Shown one piece after another: positions 1 to 8,542 of a stretch of 64,000 nt of DNA. Origin of the DNA: UBA8919 sp041658185 (GTDB lineage: Bacteria > Elusimicrobiota > UBA8919). The translations under genes were made by a program, and so were the position numbers. The notes below the pieces were generated by a model, which had not been told where the DNA came from, searched no databases, and saw nothing but the letters and a program-made list of their open reading frames with translations. Each line of letters starts with the position of its first letter. Position 1 is the stretch's first letter. The stretch covers positions 62,001 through 126,000 of the forward strand of contig JBBAAR010000006.1 of NCBI GenBank assembly GCA_041658185.1, given 5' to 3'.

Positions 1-1
1 G

Positions 2-79
2 AATCTTCAAAAAGGTTCTGGGTGGCTGAGCAAGAGGTTTTTTTCGTTTGATGATTTATTTAAAGCCATGAACAAATAG
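2..79 (+). CDS. C-terminal tail of an unidentified protein (partial)
   Basis: An open frame enters from the left edge and runs 25 codons to a TAG stop. The visible tail is rich in aromatic and basic residues (GWLSKRFFSFDDLFKAMNK). It is too short to assign to a family. It is followed by a 61-base gap before the truncated ORF6N gene. Confidence 0.4.
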   Translation, partial: NLQKGSGWLSKRFFSFDDLFKAMNK

Positions 80-140
80 TAAAAACAGTTCTGGTATTTC
101 AAAGGAGAAAGAGTAGGGTATCTCGTATTTCAGTATTTTT

Positions 141-386
141 ATGACAGATATTGTCAAGCAAAACATTATTGAGAAAAAGATATTTTTGATTAGAGGTCTG
201 AATGTGATATTGGATAGAGACCTTGCTGAACTTTACGGCGTAAAAACAAAATCGCTTAATCTTGCAATAAAAAGAAATGCAGACAGATTCCTATATGATT
301 TTATGTTTCAATTAACTAAAGAAGAATTTGAAAACTTGAGGTTTCAATTTGAAACCTCAAGATGGGGCGATAGGTGTTCCCTTTAA
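141..386 (+). pseudogene. Truncated ORF6N-domain protein
   Basis: The 81 residues match the N-terminal part of the ORF6N (KilA-N-like) domain found in phage antirepressors and in many bacterial accessory proteins. Visible hallmarks are IRGLNVILDRDLAELYGV near residues 17-34 and RFLYDFMFQLTKEEFENLR near residues 49-67. Family members continue past this point with a PYAFTEQG-type segment and usually exceed 150 residues. Here the frame stops directly after SRWGDRCSL, so the domain is cut in its middle. No good ribosome site lies close to the ATG. I read it as a decayed fragment; a short functional product is less likely. Confidence 0.6.
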
Positions 387-412
387 TTAAAAACTAACAG
401 GAGGATTGAAAC

Positions 413-1123
413 ATGAAACTGAAGCGGTTTGCTTTACTGATTTTGTTTTGTCTGGTTTTTGTCTCATTTGTCAATGCGAATGAGAAAGTTCAATGGACCG
501 AAAATTTTCCGGAAGATGCCCGCGATTTCTCGTCAAAAGGCAGTAACACCTTTTTCATTTTGGAACCCGGATTTCAATCGGTATTGGAAGGCAAGGAAGA
601 GGGAAAGGATGTTAAACTGATTATCACGGTTCTTGATGAGACGAAAAAAATCGGAGATATAGAAACCAGAGTAGTTGAAGAAAAAGAATCAAAGAACGGT
701 GAATTGGTTGAGGTTTCCCGAAATTTTTTTGCAATCAGTAAAAAAACAAACAATGTTTACTATTTCGGAGAGGATGTGGATATTTATTCAAAAGGAAAAA
801 TTGTTTCACACGACGGTGCATGGCTGTCAGGGACCAACGGAGCAAAATTCGGGTTGATTATGCCCGGCTCAATTCTTTTGGGTGCCAGATATTATCAGGA
901 GGTAGCACCGGCTGTGGCGATGGACAGGGCAGAAATTATCAGTATGACAGAGACAATGGAAACCCCGGCGGGAGTTTTCAAAAATTGTTTAAAAACTGAA
1001 GAAGGCAGCGCATTAAATGAGAGGGAAATCGCCTATAAATTTTACACTCCGGGGATTGGACTGATAAAAGACGGCTCGGTCAAATTGGTAAAATACGGAT
1101 ATAGCCAAAAGGAAAGGAAATAA
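413..1123 (+). CDS. Exported protein of unknown function
   Basis: The 236-residue product starts with a clear Sec signal peptide (MKLKRF, hydrophobic stretch to about residue 20, then VNANEK), so it should be periplasmic or outer-membrane associated. A strong AGGAGG site precedes the ATG. The mature part is a soluble, beta-rich-looking domain with GAWLSGTNGAKFGLIMPG near residue 130 and METPAGVFKNC near residue 182. Similar exported proteins occur in planctomycetes and candidate phyla, but I do not recognise a named family and assign no function. It stands alone before hypA. Confidence 0.7.
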   Translation: MKLKRFALLILFCLVFVSFVNANEKVQWTENFPEDARDFSSKGSNTFFILEPGFQSVLEGKEEGKDVKLIITVLDETKKIGDIETRVVEEKESKNGELVEVSRNFFAISKKTNNVYYFGEDVDIYSKGKIVSHDGAWLSGTNGAKFGLIMPGSILLGARYYQEVAPAVAMDRAEIISMTETMETPAGVFKNCLKTEEGSALNEREIAYKFYTPGIGLIKDGSVKLVKYGYSQKERK

Positions 1124-1176
1124 AGTTTGCGGAAAAAAAACCGGCTAATTTCCGTCTTGTTTTTCGTTAGATTATC

Positions 1177-1521
1177 ATGCATGAGTTGGGGATTGCGAAG
1201 GATTTATTAGATATTGTATTATTAAAGGCGAAAGAGAATGGTCTCAAAAAAATCACAAAAATTTCCGTGAAGATAGGCGAGGCATCCGGAATTGAAGAGG
1301 ATTTTTTGAGACATTCTTTAGTTGACCATCTTTTATCGGGAACGATTGCTTCGGGCTGTCATCTTGAAATCTCAAAAGAAGAAGTTAAAGCAAAATGTAA
1401 AAAATGTTCCGCCGAATTTTTACCGAAAGAAATGATTTTTGACTGTCCCTCCTGCCAAAGCAAAGAAATTGAAATTCTCTCCGGGAAAGATGTTTATGTC
1501 GCCTTCATAGAAGGCGAATAG
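1177..1521 (+). CDS. hypA: Hydrogenase/urease nickel incorporation protein HypA
   Basis: HypA delivers nickel to the large subunit of [NiFe]-hydrogenase together with HypB. The 114-residue length is typical. The N-terminal Met-His-Glu, where His2 is the nickel ligand, is present. A zinc site is formed by C74-x2-C77 and C90-x2-C93. HypF lies about 140 bases downstream across a repeat. No hydrogenase structural genes or hypB/C/D/E are in the window, so the enzyme matured must be encoded elsewhere. The start is fixed by the required MHE terminus; no clear Shine-Dalgarno is visible before it. Confidence 0.93.
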   Translation: MHELGIAKDLLDIVLLKAKENGLKKITKISVKIGEASGIEEDFLRHSLVDHLLSGTIASGCHLEISKEEVKAKCKKCSAEFLPKEMIFDCPSCQSKEIEILSGKDVYVAFIEGE

Positions 1522-1564
1522 TTGGGAATAAAAGAAATGCTTTCAGTTAAAATGAAAAATCTTG

Positions 1565-1655
1565 CCACAGATGAACACAGATAAACACAGAAAGAATTAA
1601 AAATTCAGAAGTTAAATCTGTGTAATCTGTGTTTTTAATCTGTGTAATTTGCGTT
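1565..1655 (+). repeat. Imperfect inverted repeat built from ACAGAT/ATCTGTG units
   Basis: The gap between hypA and hypF consists of CACAGAT- and AACACAG-type words on the left and their complements (CTGTGTAATCTGTG, AATCTGTGTAATT) on the right, making a long imperfect hairpin. The hypF start codon follows within a few bases of the right arm. A half copy of the right arm (ATCTGTGTAATCGGTG) also precedes the ABC ATPase at 9660. This is a dispersed element, not a gene. Confidence 0.7.
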
Positions 1656-1661
1656 AAAAAA

Positions 1662-3965
1662 ATGAAAAGATATAAAATTACAGTTGCCGGCCGTGTCCAG
1701 GGCGTCGGTTTCAGACCGACCGTTTATCGCTATGCATTATCGGAAAAACTTGTCGGTTTTGTTTCAAATACCGCAGAAGGTGTTTTTATAGAAGTTGAAG
1801 GTGCGGAAAAAAACATCAAAAATTTTTTAAGAAAGTTGAAGTTGCAACCACCCCAACAATCAAAAATTACGAAAATTGTAGTTAAAAAAATCCCTCTGAA
1901 GTTTGAAAAAAAATTTATCATAAAAAAAAGCACAGCCCGTCCCGACGGAAAAACTTCCTTGCACATATCGCCCGACATTTCAATCTGCGATGATTGCCTG
2001 AAAGAACTTTTTGACAAAAATGACAGGCGGTATTTGTATCCGTTTATCAACTGCACAAATTGCGGTCCGAGGTTTACCATTATAGAAGATATCCCCTATG
2101 ACAGAAAAAAAACTGCGATGAAAAAATTTAAAATGTGCGGAAATTGTCAAAAAGAATACGAAAATCCGTCGGACAGAAGATTTCACGCACAGCCGGATGC
2201 CTGCTGGGATTGCGGCCCGGATGTAAAACTAATTAAAAATGAAAAATTAAAAATGAAAAATTTCTGCGTAGGCAAAAATGCAATCCAAAAAACGGTAAAA
2301 CTTTTGATGTCGGGAAAAATTATCGCAGTAAAAGGTATCGGCGGATTTCATATTTGCTGCGATGCGGCAAATGATGAAGCGGTAAAAAAACTTCGTATTC
2401 GGAAAAATCGTCCCGATAAACCTTTCGCGGTAATGATGCCGGATATTGAAACGGTCAAAAAATACTGCTATGTATCTGAAGAAGAAAAAAATATTTTGCT
2501 CTCACCTGAACGCCCGATTGTTTTGTTAAGAAAAAGATTGCAAATCTCTGAACTTATTGCTCCGAATAACAACTATCTCGGTGTGATGCTTCCATATACG
2601 CCGCTGCATTATTTATTAGTACAGAAATTTGATGTCCTGCTGATGACATCCGGCAATAAACAGGATGAGCCGATATGTTGTGACAACGCCGCCGCGATAA
2701 ATGAACTTTCCGGAATTTGCGATTATTTTCTTGTTCATAACAGAGATATTTTAAACAGGTGCGATGATTCTATTGTTCAATTGCAAAAAAATGATATAAA
2801 AATTCTTCGTCGCAGCCGCGGATACGTACCTAATCCGATTTCTCTATCCTCTACCCTTCTACCCTCTATATTAGCGACTGGTGCCGAATTAAAAAATACA
2901 TTTTGTCTGACTCGCGGGAATGAAGCATATCCATCTCAATATATCGGTGATTTAAAAGATGCCAGAAGTTATGAATTCTACAAAGAAGCAATAGAAAAAA
3001 TGAAAAATCTCCTGAAAGTTGAGCCAAAAATTATCGCATACGATTTACATCCCGATTATTTTTCTACCCATTACGCTAAACTACTCGCTACTCGCTATCG
3101 CGCCTCGGCGGGAGTACTCGCTATTCCCGTTCAGCATCATCATGCTCATATTGCATCTGTCTGCGCAGAGCACAAAATTAATAGTAAAGTCATCGGTCTT
3201 GCATTTGACGGCACCGGTTACGGGACCGACGGAAATATTTGGGGCGGCGAGTTTTTAATAGTTGACGGAAAAACCGGCGGAACTTTTGAAAGAAAATTTC
3301 ATCTAAAATATGTTGAACTGCCAGGAGGCGATAGGGCGACTAATGAGATATGGCGAATGGGTTTTAGTTATCTTTATTCAGTTTCCGGCGATAAAGCGAT
3401 AAAATATTATCCGAACAAAAAAATATCTATTATTAAAAAGATGATTGATAAAAATCTAAATTGTCCGTTGACCTCTTCCATCGGCCGGCTTTTTGATGCG
3501 GTTGCCTCAATTATAAATTTAAGGCAGGAAATTACTTACGAGGCACAGGCGGCGATTGAATTGGAGCAGATAGCGGATTTGCAGATTACAGATTTATATG
3601 ATTATGAAATTGCCGATGATGAAATTGATGTAAGAAAAATGATTTTGGGAATCGTCAATGACTTGAAAAATAAAACCTTAAAAAGTAAAATTTCGGCAAA
3701 ATTTCATAACACGCTTGCAAAAATAATTTTGGATATCTGCAAAAAATTGAAAAAAGAGACAAAAATCAATAAAGTTGCATTAAGCGGAGGTGTTTTCCAG
3801 AATTCTGTTTTGCTTGAAAAAGCGGTTAAATTACTTAAAAATGCGGGTTTTGAGGTTTTTACAAATAGTCAGGTTCCATCAAACGACGGCGGGATTTCAT
3901 TAGGTCAGTCGTGGATTGCGCAAAAATTGTTGACAAGCGGTAAAAAATTTAATAAAATAAACTAA
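1662..3965 (+). CDS. hypF: Carbamoyltransferase HypF
   Basis: HypF makes the thiocarboxamide carried by HypE, the source of cyanide ligands for the [NiFe] active site. The 767 residues show the full domain order: acylphosphatase (GRVQGVGFRPT near residue 10), two zinc fingers (CDDC/CTNC and CGNC/CWDC, about residues 109-190), a YrdC-like domain, and a Kae1-like domain with HHHAH near residue 492. I chose the ATG before MKRYK because the GTG 33 bases upstream lies in the repeat and adds a non-homologous leader. Several low-complexity tracts sit inside the coding sequence (2231-2263, 2841-2870, 3081-3127) at positions where the family tolerates loops. Confidence 0.95.
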   Translation: MKRYKITVAGRVQGVGFRPTVYRYALSEKLVGFVSNTAEGVFIEVEGAEKNIKNFLRKLKLQPPQQSKITKIVVKKIPLKFEKKFIIKKSTARPDGKTSLHISPDISICDDCLKELFDKNDRRYLYPFINCTNCGPRFTIIEDIPYDRKKTAMKKFKMCGNCQKEYENPSDRRFHAQPDACWDCGPDVKLIKNEKLKMKNFCVGKNAIQKTVKLLMSGKIIAVKGIGGFHICCDAANDEAVKKLRIRKNRPDKPFAVMMPDIETVKKYCYVSEEEKNILLSPERPIVLLRKRLQISELIAPNNNYLGVMLPYTPLHYLLVQKFDVLLMTSGNKQDEPICCDNAAAINELSGICDYFLVHNRDILNRCDDSIVQLQKNDIKILRRSRGYVPNPISLSSTLLPSILATGAELKNTFCLTRGNEAYPSQYIGDLKDARSYEFYKEAIEKMKNLLKVEPKIIAYDLHPDYFSTHYAKLLATRYRASAGVLAIPVQHHHAHIASVCAEHKINSKVIGLAFDGTGYGTDGNIWGGEFLIVDGKTGGTFERKFHLKYVELPGGDRATNEIWRMGFSYLYSVSGDKAIKYYPNKKISIIKKMIDKNLNCPLTSSIGRLFDAVASIINLRQEITYEAQAAIELEQIADLQITDLYDYEIADDEIDVRKMILGIVNDLKNKTLKSKISAKFHNTLAKIILDICKKLKKETKINKVALSGGVFQNSVLLEKAVKLLKNAGFEVFTNSQVPSNDGGISLGQSWIAQKLLTSGKKFNKIN
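2231..2263 (+). repeat. Tandem ATTAAAAATGAAAA units inside hypF
   Basis: Two near-identical 14-base units lie in frame inside hypF, just after the second zinc finger, and encode a lysine/asparagine-rich linker (IKNEKLKMKN). The same kind of AT-rich word makes up intergenic repeats elsewhere in the window. It looks like a tolerated insertion in an interdomain loop. Confidence 0.55.
2841..2870 (+). repeat. Pyrimidine-rich CTCTACC-type tandem repeat inside hypF
   Basis: The coding strand reads as degenerate 7-8 base units (CTCTACC, CTTCTACC, CTCTA) encoding SLSSTLLPSIL, a few residues longer than the usual short linker before the ATGAELKNTFC segment of HypF. Composition and unit length resemble the signal-peptide repeats at 45824, 50499 and 61702. 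Confidence 0.45.
3081..3127 (+). repeat. CTACTCG heptamer repeat inside hypF
   Basis: Two exact CTACTCG heptamers followed by CTATCGC and a GCCTCGGCGGG segment encode LLATRYRASAGVLAIP, directly before the HHHAH metal-binding motif. HypF proteins usually have a slightly shorter helix end and linker here. The wording is close to the intergenic repeat at 11362-11445. Confidence 0.45.
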
Positions 3966-3974
3966 ATTGTGTGC

Positions 3975-4047
<73 letters not shown>

Positions 4048-4051
4048 AGGT

Positions 4052-4211
4052 TCGCTCGTAAGCAAATTTCTTTGAAACGCTCGTCTGTTACTCGTCCCTG
4101 AAGGGACTCCCTACGGTCGCTCTGCAATTTGTCCCTAAAGGGACTTCCTGTGGTCGCTTCTGGAACGAAGAAGTCACAAATTGAGGTTCTTCAGAAATTT
4201 CTTACTCGCTC
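4052..4211 (+). repeat. Dispersed imperfect palindrome, long copy with two nested units
   Basis: The stretch between tRNA-Lys and tRNA-Leu begins CGCTCGTAAGCAAATTTCTTTG and ends with the near inverse (CTTCAGAAATTTCTTACTCGCTC). A shorter relative lies at 48002-48110. This copy carries two extra 25-29 base units, each starting with a small palindrome (TCCCTGAAGGGA and TCCCTAAAGGGA) and continuing CTCCCTACGGTCG or CTTCCTGTGGTCG. No reading frame is evident. Confidence 0.8.
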
Positions 4212-4225
4212 AAAATCAAACAGAA

Positions 4226-4306
4226 GCCGCGGTGGCGGAACTGGCAGACGCGCACGGCTTAGGACCGTGTCCTTTTAGGGTGTGGGTTCAACTCCCTCCC
4301 GCGGCA
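4226..4306 (+). tRNA. tRNA-Leu (anticodon TAG)
   Basis: An 81-base class II tRNA with acceptor stem GCCGCGG/CCGCGGC and discriminator A. The anticodon stem CACGG/CCGTG holds loop CTTAGGA, giving TAG. A variable arm is present and the T arm contains GGTTCAACTC. No encoded CCA. Confidence 0.95.
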
Positions 4307-4328
4307 AAATCAAAACGAAGGAGATACA

Positions 4329-5570
4329 ATGACAATTGATGTTTTTGAACAAAAAGGTTGTTCGGTTGAAATCAAGGTTGATATTCCCGTGGAAGAAGTT
4401 AAAAGCGAGATGGAGTCGGTTTTTACGGATATTCAGAAAAATGCCGCCGTTGACGGGTTCAGGAAGGGTCATGCTCCGATGGAATTTGTCAAAAGGGAAT
4501 TTGCCAGAACTGCGGTTGAAAAAACGATTCACAATTTAATGACATTTTCAACGGAAAAAATTATCAAGGAAAAAAATCTTCATCCCGTAATTACGCCTAT
4601 TGTTGAACCGCTTGATTTTGCCGACGATAAACCGTTTTCTTTTAAGTTAAAAATTGAACAGGCGCCGGAATTTGAACCGAAGGACTATAAAAAAATAAAA
4701 ATCACAAAAAAGGTTAAAAAAATAACGGACAAAGAGATAAACGGCGTGATAAAAAATCTTCAGGACAGGCAGTCAACTTTGGTGGATGCCGGAGATGTCG
4801 CCGCCGAACAGCATCATTTTCTCGTTGCCGATTATGAAAGTACAGTGGACGGAAAGAAGATGGAAAGGCCCGCCGAAAACCAGATAATTGATTTGTCCCA
4901 TGAATCGCTGCCCGCCGGTTTTGCAACGGGGCTCATAGGAATGAAAATAGGCGAAAGTAAAACGATAGAAACAAAAATTTCAGAGAAGCCGGCAAAATTT
5001 GACGTAAAAGTAAAAGCGATAAAAAAGAAGGTGTCGCCGAAAGTCGATGACGAGTTTGCCAAGGATTTAGGGCATGAAAACATCCAACAGTTAAAGGAAA
5101 AAATAAGGGTTGAACTTGAAACTGCCGAGGATGAAAAATCAAGACAGGATACGGAGGGTCAAATTGTTGAGTCACTTTTGGCTAACAATAATTTCGCCGT
5201 TCCCGAAACTCTTGTCGGTGAAGAAACCAATCATATGATAGAAAGAACGAAACAGTATCTTGTAAGCAACCGCAGTTTCAACGAAGAAGAATTCAAAAAA
5301 TCAATTCCTGCGATGAAAGACAAATATAAGCCGGATGCGGAAAAAACTGTCCGTATTTCGTATCTTTTATCAAAAATTGCAAAAAGTGAAAACATAACCG
5401 TAACCGACGATGAAATTAACGGAAAAATAGCGGAAATATCCGCCGGCGATAAAAAGGTCGCCGAAAATTACCAAAAATACCGCGAGTATCTTTCGCTTCA
5501 GATTAAGGAAAAAAAACTTTTTGATATTATTCTCTCGTACGCAAAAATAAAAGAAGAACACGTTAAATGA
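4329..5570 (+). CDS. tig: Trigger factor
   Basis: Trigger factor binds the ribosome exit tunnel and chaperones nascent chains. The 413-residue length is normal. The ribosome-docking loop GFRKGHAP is at about residues 44-51. The middle carries an FKBP-like peptidyl-prolyl isomerase domain, and the C-terminal third is the helical chaperone region. An AAGGAG site sits 6 bases before the ATG. It opens the tig-clpP-lon block, a common arrangement in bacteria; clpX, often between clpP and lon, is missing here. Confidence 0.95.
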   Translation: MTIDVFEQKGCSVEIKVDIPVEEVKSEMESVFTDIQKNAAVDGFRKGHAPMEFVKREFARTAVEKTIHNLMTFSTEKIIKEKNLHPVITPIVEPLDFADDKPFSFKLKIEQAPEFEPKDYKKIKITKKVKKITDKEINGVIKNLQDRQSTLVDAGDVAAEQHHFLVADYESTVDGKKMERPAENQIIDLSHESLPAGFATGLIGMKIGESKTIETKISEKPAKFDVKVKAIKKKVSPKVDDEFAKDLGHENIQQLKEKIRVELETAEDEKSRQDTEGQIVESLLANNNFAVPETLVGEETNHMIERTKQYLVSNRSFNEEEFKKSIPAMKDKYKPDAEKTVRISYLLSKIAKSENITVTDDEINGKIAEISAGDKKVAENYQKYREYLSLQIKEKKLFDIILSYAKIKEEHVK

Positions 5571-5581
5571 GGAGGCAATAA

Positions 5582-6187
5582 ATGTCTATTAGACATGCAA
5601 CAGCAAATCTCATACCGATGGTGGTGGAGCAGTCGGCTCGCGGCGAGCGGGCATATGATATTTATTCTAGATTATTAAAAGACAGAATTATTTTTATCGG
5701 CTCTCCTATTGACGATGACTTTGCAAATATAATTATCGCCCAACTTTTATTTCTTGAGTCGGAAAGCACCGAAAAAGAAATTTCTCTGTATGTCAACAGT
5801 CCCGGCGGTCTTGTTACTGCCGGTCTTGCGATTTACGACACGATGCAGTTTATAAAATCAAAGGTATCCACAATTTGCATAGGTCAGGCGGCATCAATGG
5901 GCGCGATTATTCTTGCTGCCGGCGAGAAAGGAAAAAGATTTGCCCTGCCTAACTCCAGAATTATGATTCACCAGCCGTTAGGAGGTGTTCAGGGGCAGGC
6001 GACAGATATTGGAATTCAGGCAACCGAGATTTTAAGAGTGAAAAAACGGCTCAACGAAATACTTGCGCAACACACCGGTCTTGGGCTGGATAAAATAGAA
6101 AAAGATACAGACCGCGATTTTTTTATGACGGCGGATGAGTCAAAAAAATACGGTATTATAGACGAGGTTATTAAAAAGAAAATATAA
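5582..6187 (+). CDS. clpP: ATP-dependent Clp protease proteolytic subunit
   Basis: ClpP forms the tetradecameric serine-protease barrel used by ClpX or ClpA/C ATPases. All catalytic residues are visible: S105 in GQAASMG, H130 in IMIHQPLGG and D179 in TDRDFFM. The 201-residue length is typical. GAGGAG precedes the ATG by 7 bases and only 11 bases separate it from tig. No Clp ATPase gene follows; lon comes directly after. Confidence 0.97.
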   Translation: MSIRHATANLIPMVVEQSARGERAYDIYSRLLKDRIIFIGSPIDDDFANIIIAQLLFLESESTEKEISLYVNSPGGLVTAGLAIYDTMQFIKSKVSTICIGQAASMGAIILAAGEKGKRFALPNSRIMIHQPLGGVQGQATDIGIQATEILRVKKRLNEILAQHTGLGLDKIEKDTDRDFFMTADESKKYGIIDEVIKKKI

Positions 6188-6204
6188 TCTTTTGAAGGAG
6201 TTAT

Positions 6205-8541
6205 ATGATACAAAATAACAAAAACAATTTAATTCCAAAAACACTTCCGCTTTTGCCGGTAAGGGATGTAGTAATTTTTCCGTTTATGGTGCTTCCTCTC
6301 GTCGTTGGCCGTGAAAAATCGCAGAAAGCGTTAGAGTCGGCTATGTCCGGCAACCGTATGATTTTTCTTGCCACACAGAAAAAATATCAGACGGAAGACC
6401 CGACGGTGCAGGATATATACGAAATAGGAACTATTGCAGAGGTTCTTCAATTATTGAAAATGCCGGACGGCAGCGCCAAAATTCTTATAGAAGGAATAGT
6501 CAGGGCAAAGTTCAGCGATTTCAAACTTGTAACCGGCAAAAATTATGTTGAAGTTAATGTGGAAAAGATTGAGATAACCGTTGAAAGAACGCCGAATGTT
6601 GAGGCATTAATGAGACAGACGATTCATCTTTTTGAGCAGTATATCGGCTTAAATCCGCGGCTTCCTTTTGAGACGATAACTGCGCTAAATTCAATTGAAG
6701 AACCCGGCCGTCTTGCAGATATGATAGCAGCTCACCTGATAGTAAAAAATGCTCAGAAACAAACGATTCTTGAAACCATTAATCCCTCGGATCGTCTCGA
6801 AAAAATGATTGAAATACTTAACAGTGAACTGGAAATCTTGAACATTGAGAAAAAAATACAGTCAAGGGTGAGAGGTCAGATTGAAAAATCACAGAAAGAG
6901 TATTATCTTACCGAGCAGATGAAAGCGATTCAGAAGGAACTCCGTCAGAAGGACGAGAATGCAAAAGAAATTGATGAACTTCGCACAAAAATAAAAGAAT
7001 CAAAAATGCCGAAAGATGCTGAAACGGTTGCGATAAAAGAACTCACACGGATGGAAAAAATGATGCCGTTTTCTCCGGAGGCAACCGTCATAAGAACTTA
7101 TATTGACTGGCTTATCGCACTTCCATGGGCGATAAAAACTGATGACAATCTTGATTTGAAACATGCCCAAAGTATTTTGGACGAAGACCATTACGGACTT
7201 GAAAAAATCAAAGAAAGAATTGTTGAATATCTCGCCGTCTGTAAAATGACGAAAAAACTGAAAGGACCTATTTTGTGTTTCGTCGGCCCGCCCGGCACCG
7301 GTAAAACATCTATCGGGAAATCAATCGCCCGTTCTCTCGGCAGAAAATTTGTTCGCATTTCTTTAGGCGGCGTTCGTGATGAAGCGGAAATAAGAGGTCA
7401 CCGCCGCACATACATTGGCGCACTTCCTGGGAGGATTTTACAGTCGTTAAAAAAAGCGAAATCAAAAAACCCGGTTTTTCTTATGGATGAAATAGACAAA
7501 TTGGGCATGGATTTCCGCGGCGACCCGGCATCCGCTCTATTGGAGGTTTTAGACCCCGAACAGAACTCCACATTTTCCGACCATTATTTAGAAGTTGATT
7601 TTGACCTTTCGGATGTGATGTTTATTACGACCGCGAACACGCTTTATTCAATCCCGCCGGCTTTAATTGACAGGATGGAAATTTTGCGTTTTGCCGGTTA
7701 CACGATGGAAGAAAAAATTCACATAGCGAAAAAATTTCTTATTCCAAAACAACTCAAAGAACACGGGTTGACCGATAAACAATTAGAAATTACCGACGAA
7801 GCGATAAAATTCACCATAAAAGAATATACCCTTGAAGCGGGAGTAAGAAATCTGGAGAGGGAGATCGCTAACATCGTAAGAAAAGTCGTCAAGGAAATCG
7901 TATCCGAGAAGCAAAAAGAGGTTATCACGGTAACTGAAAAAAATGTCAAAAAATATCTCGGAGTTCCGAAATATCACGCCGATAAAAAATCGGAAAATCA
8001 GGTCGGCATTGCGACGGGTCTTGCGTGGACCGAAGTCGGCGGCGATACATTGTCAATTGAGGTCTCCGTGATGAAAGGCAAAGGTGTGCTTACTCTGACC
8101 GGAAAACTCGGCGATGTGATGAAAGAGTCGGCGCAGGCGGCACTTTCATATATTCGCTCCAACGCGAAAAAATTCAGAATAAAAGAGAATTATTTCAAGG
8201 ATAAGGACATTCACATTCATGTTCCCGAAGGTGCAATTCCCAAAGACGGTCCGTCGGCCGGAATAACGATGGCAGTTGCGATGCTTTCCGCCATAACTAA
8301 CAAGCCGGTAAAAAAAGACATTGCAATGACCGGCGAAATAACGCTTCGCGGTCGGGTTTTGTCCATCGGCGGTCTTAAAGAAAAAGTTCTCGCGGCTTAC
8401 AGGAGCGGAATAAAAATAATTATAATGCCTTTTGAAAATCAGAAAGATATGGAAGAAATACCTAAAGAAATTGTGGGCAAAATAAAATTCATAACAGTAA
8501 AAACGATGGACGAAGTAATAGAAAAAACACTGGGAGTATAA
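6205..8541 (+). CDS. lon: ATP-dependent Lon protease
   Basis: Lon degrades misfolded and regulatory proteins. The 778-residue product has the N-terminal substrate-binding domain (LPLLPVRDVVIFPFM near residue 13), an AAA+ module with Walker A GPPGTGKT near residue 361 and Walker B FLMDEIDK, and a C-terminal protease domain with the serine of PKDGPSAG (about residue 685) and the lysine of GGLKEKVLAA. AAGGAG precedes the ATG. Its stop is one base from the next start, so the aminotransferase gene is probably cotranscribed. Confidence 0.97.
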   Translation: MIQNNKNNLIPKTLPLLPVRDVVIFPFMVLPLVVGREKSQKALESAMSGNRMIFLATQKKYQTEDPTVQDIYEIGTIAEVLQLLKMPDGSAKILIEGIVRAKFSDFKLVTGKNYVEVNVEKIEITVERTPNVEALMRQTIHLFEQYIGLNPRLPFETITALNSIEEPGRLADMIAAHLIVKNAQKQTILETINPSDRLEKMIEILNSELEILNIEKKIQSRVRGQIEKSQKEYYLTEQMKAIQKELRQKDENAKEIDELRTKIKESKMPKDAETVAIKELTRMEKMMPFSPEATVIRTYIDWLIALPWAIKTDDNLDLKHAQSILDEDHYGLEKIKERIVEYLAVCKMTKKLKGPILCFVGPPGTGKTSIGKSIARSLGRKFVRISLGGVRDEAEIRGHRRTYIGALPGRILQSLKKAKSKNPVFLMDEIDKLGMDFRGDPASALLEVLDPEQNSTFSDHYLEVDFDLSDVMFITTANTLYSIPPALIDRMEILRFAGYTMEEKIHIAKKFLIPKQLKEHGLTDKQLEITDEAIKFTIKEYTLEAGVRNLEREIANIVRKVVKEIVSEKQKEVITVTEKNVKKYLGVPKYHADKKSENQVGIATGLAWTEVGGDTLSIEVSVMKGKGVLTLTGKLGDVMKESAQAALSYIRSNAKKFRIKENYFKDKDIHIHVPEGAIPKDGPSAGITMAVAMLSAITNKPVKKDIAMTGEITLRGRVLSIGGLKEKVLAAYRSGIKIIIMPFENQKDMEEIPKEIVGKIKFITVKTMDEVIEKTLGV

Positions 8542-8542
8542 A

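Noticed and set aside
1177..3965. Complete hydrogenase maturation or structural operon around hypA/hypF
   Set aside because: No hypB, C, D, E or hydrogenase subunit is found within the window on either strand.
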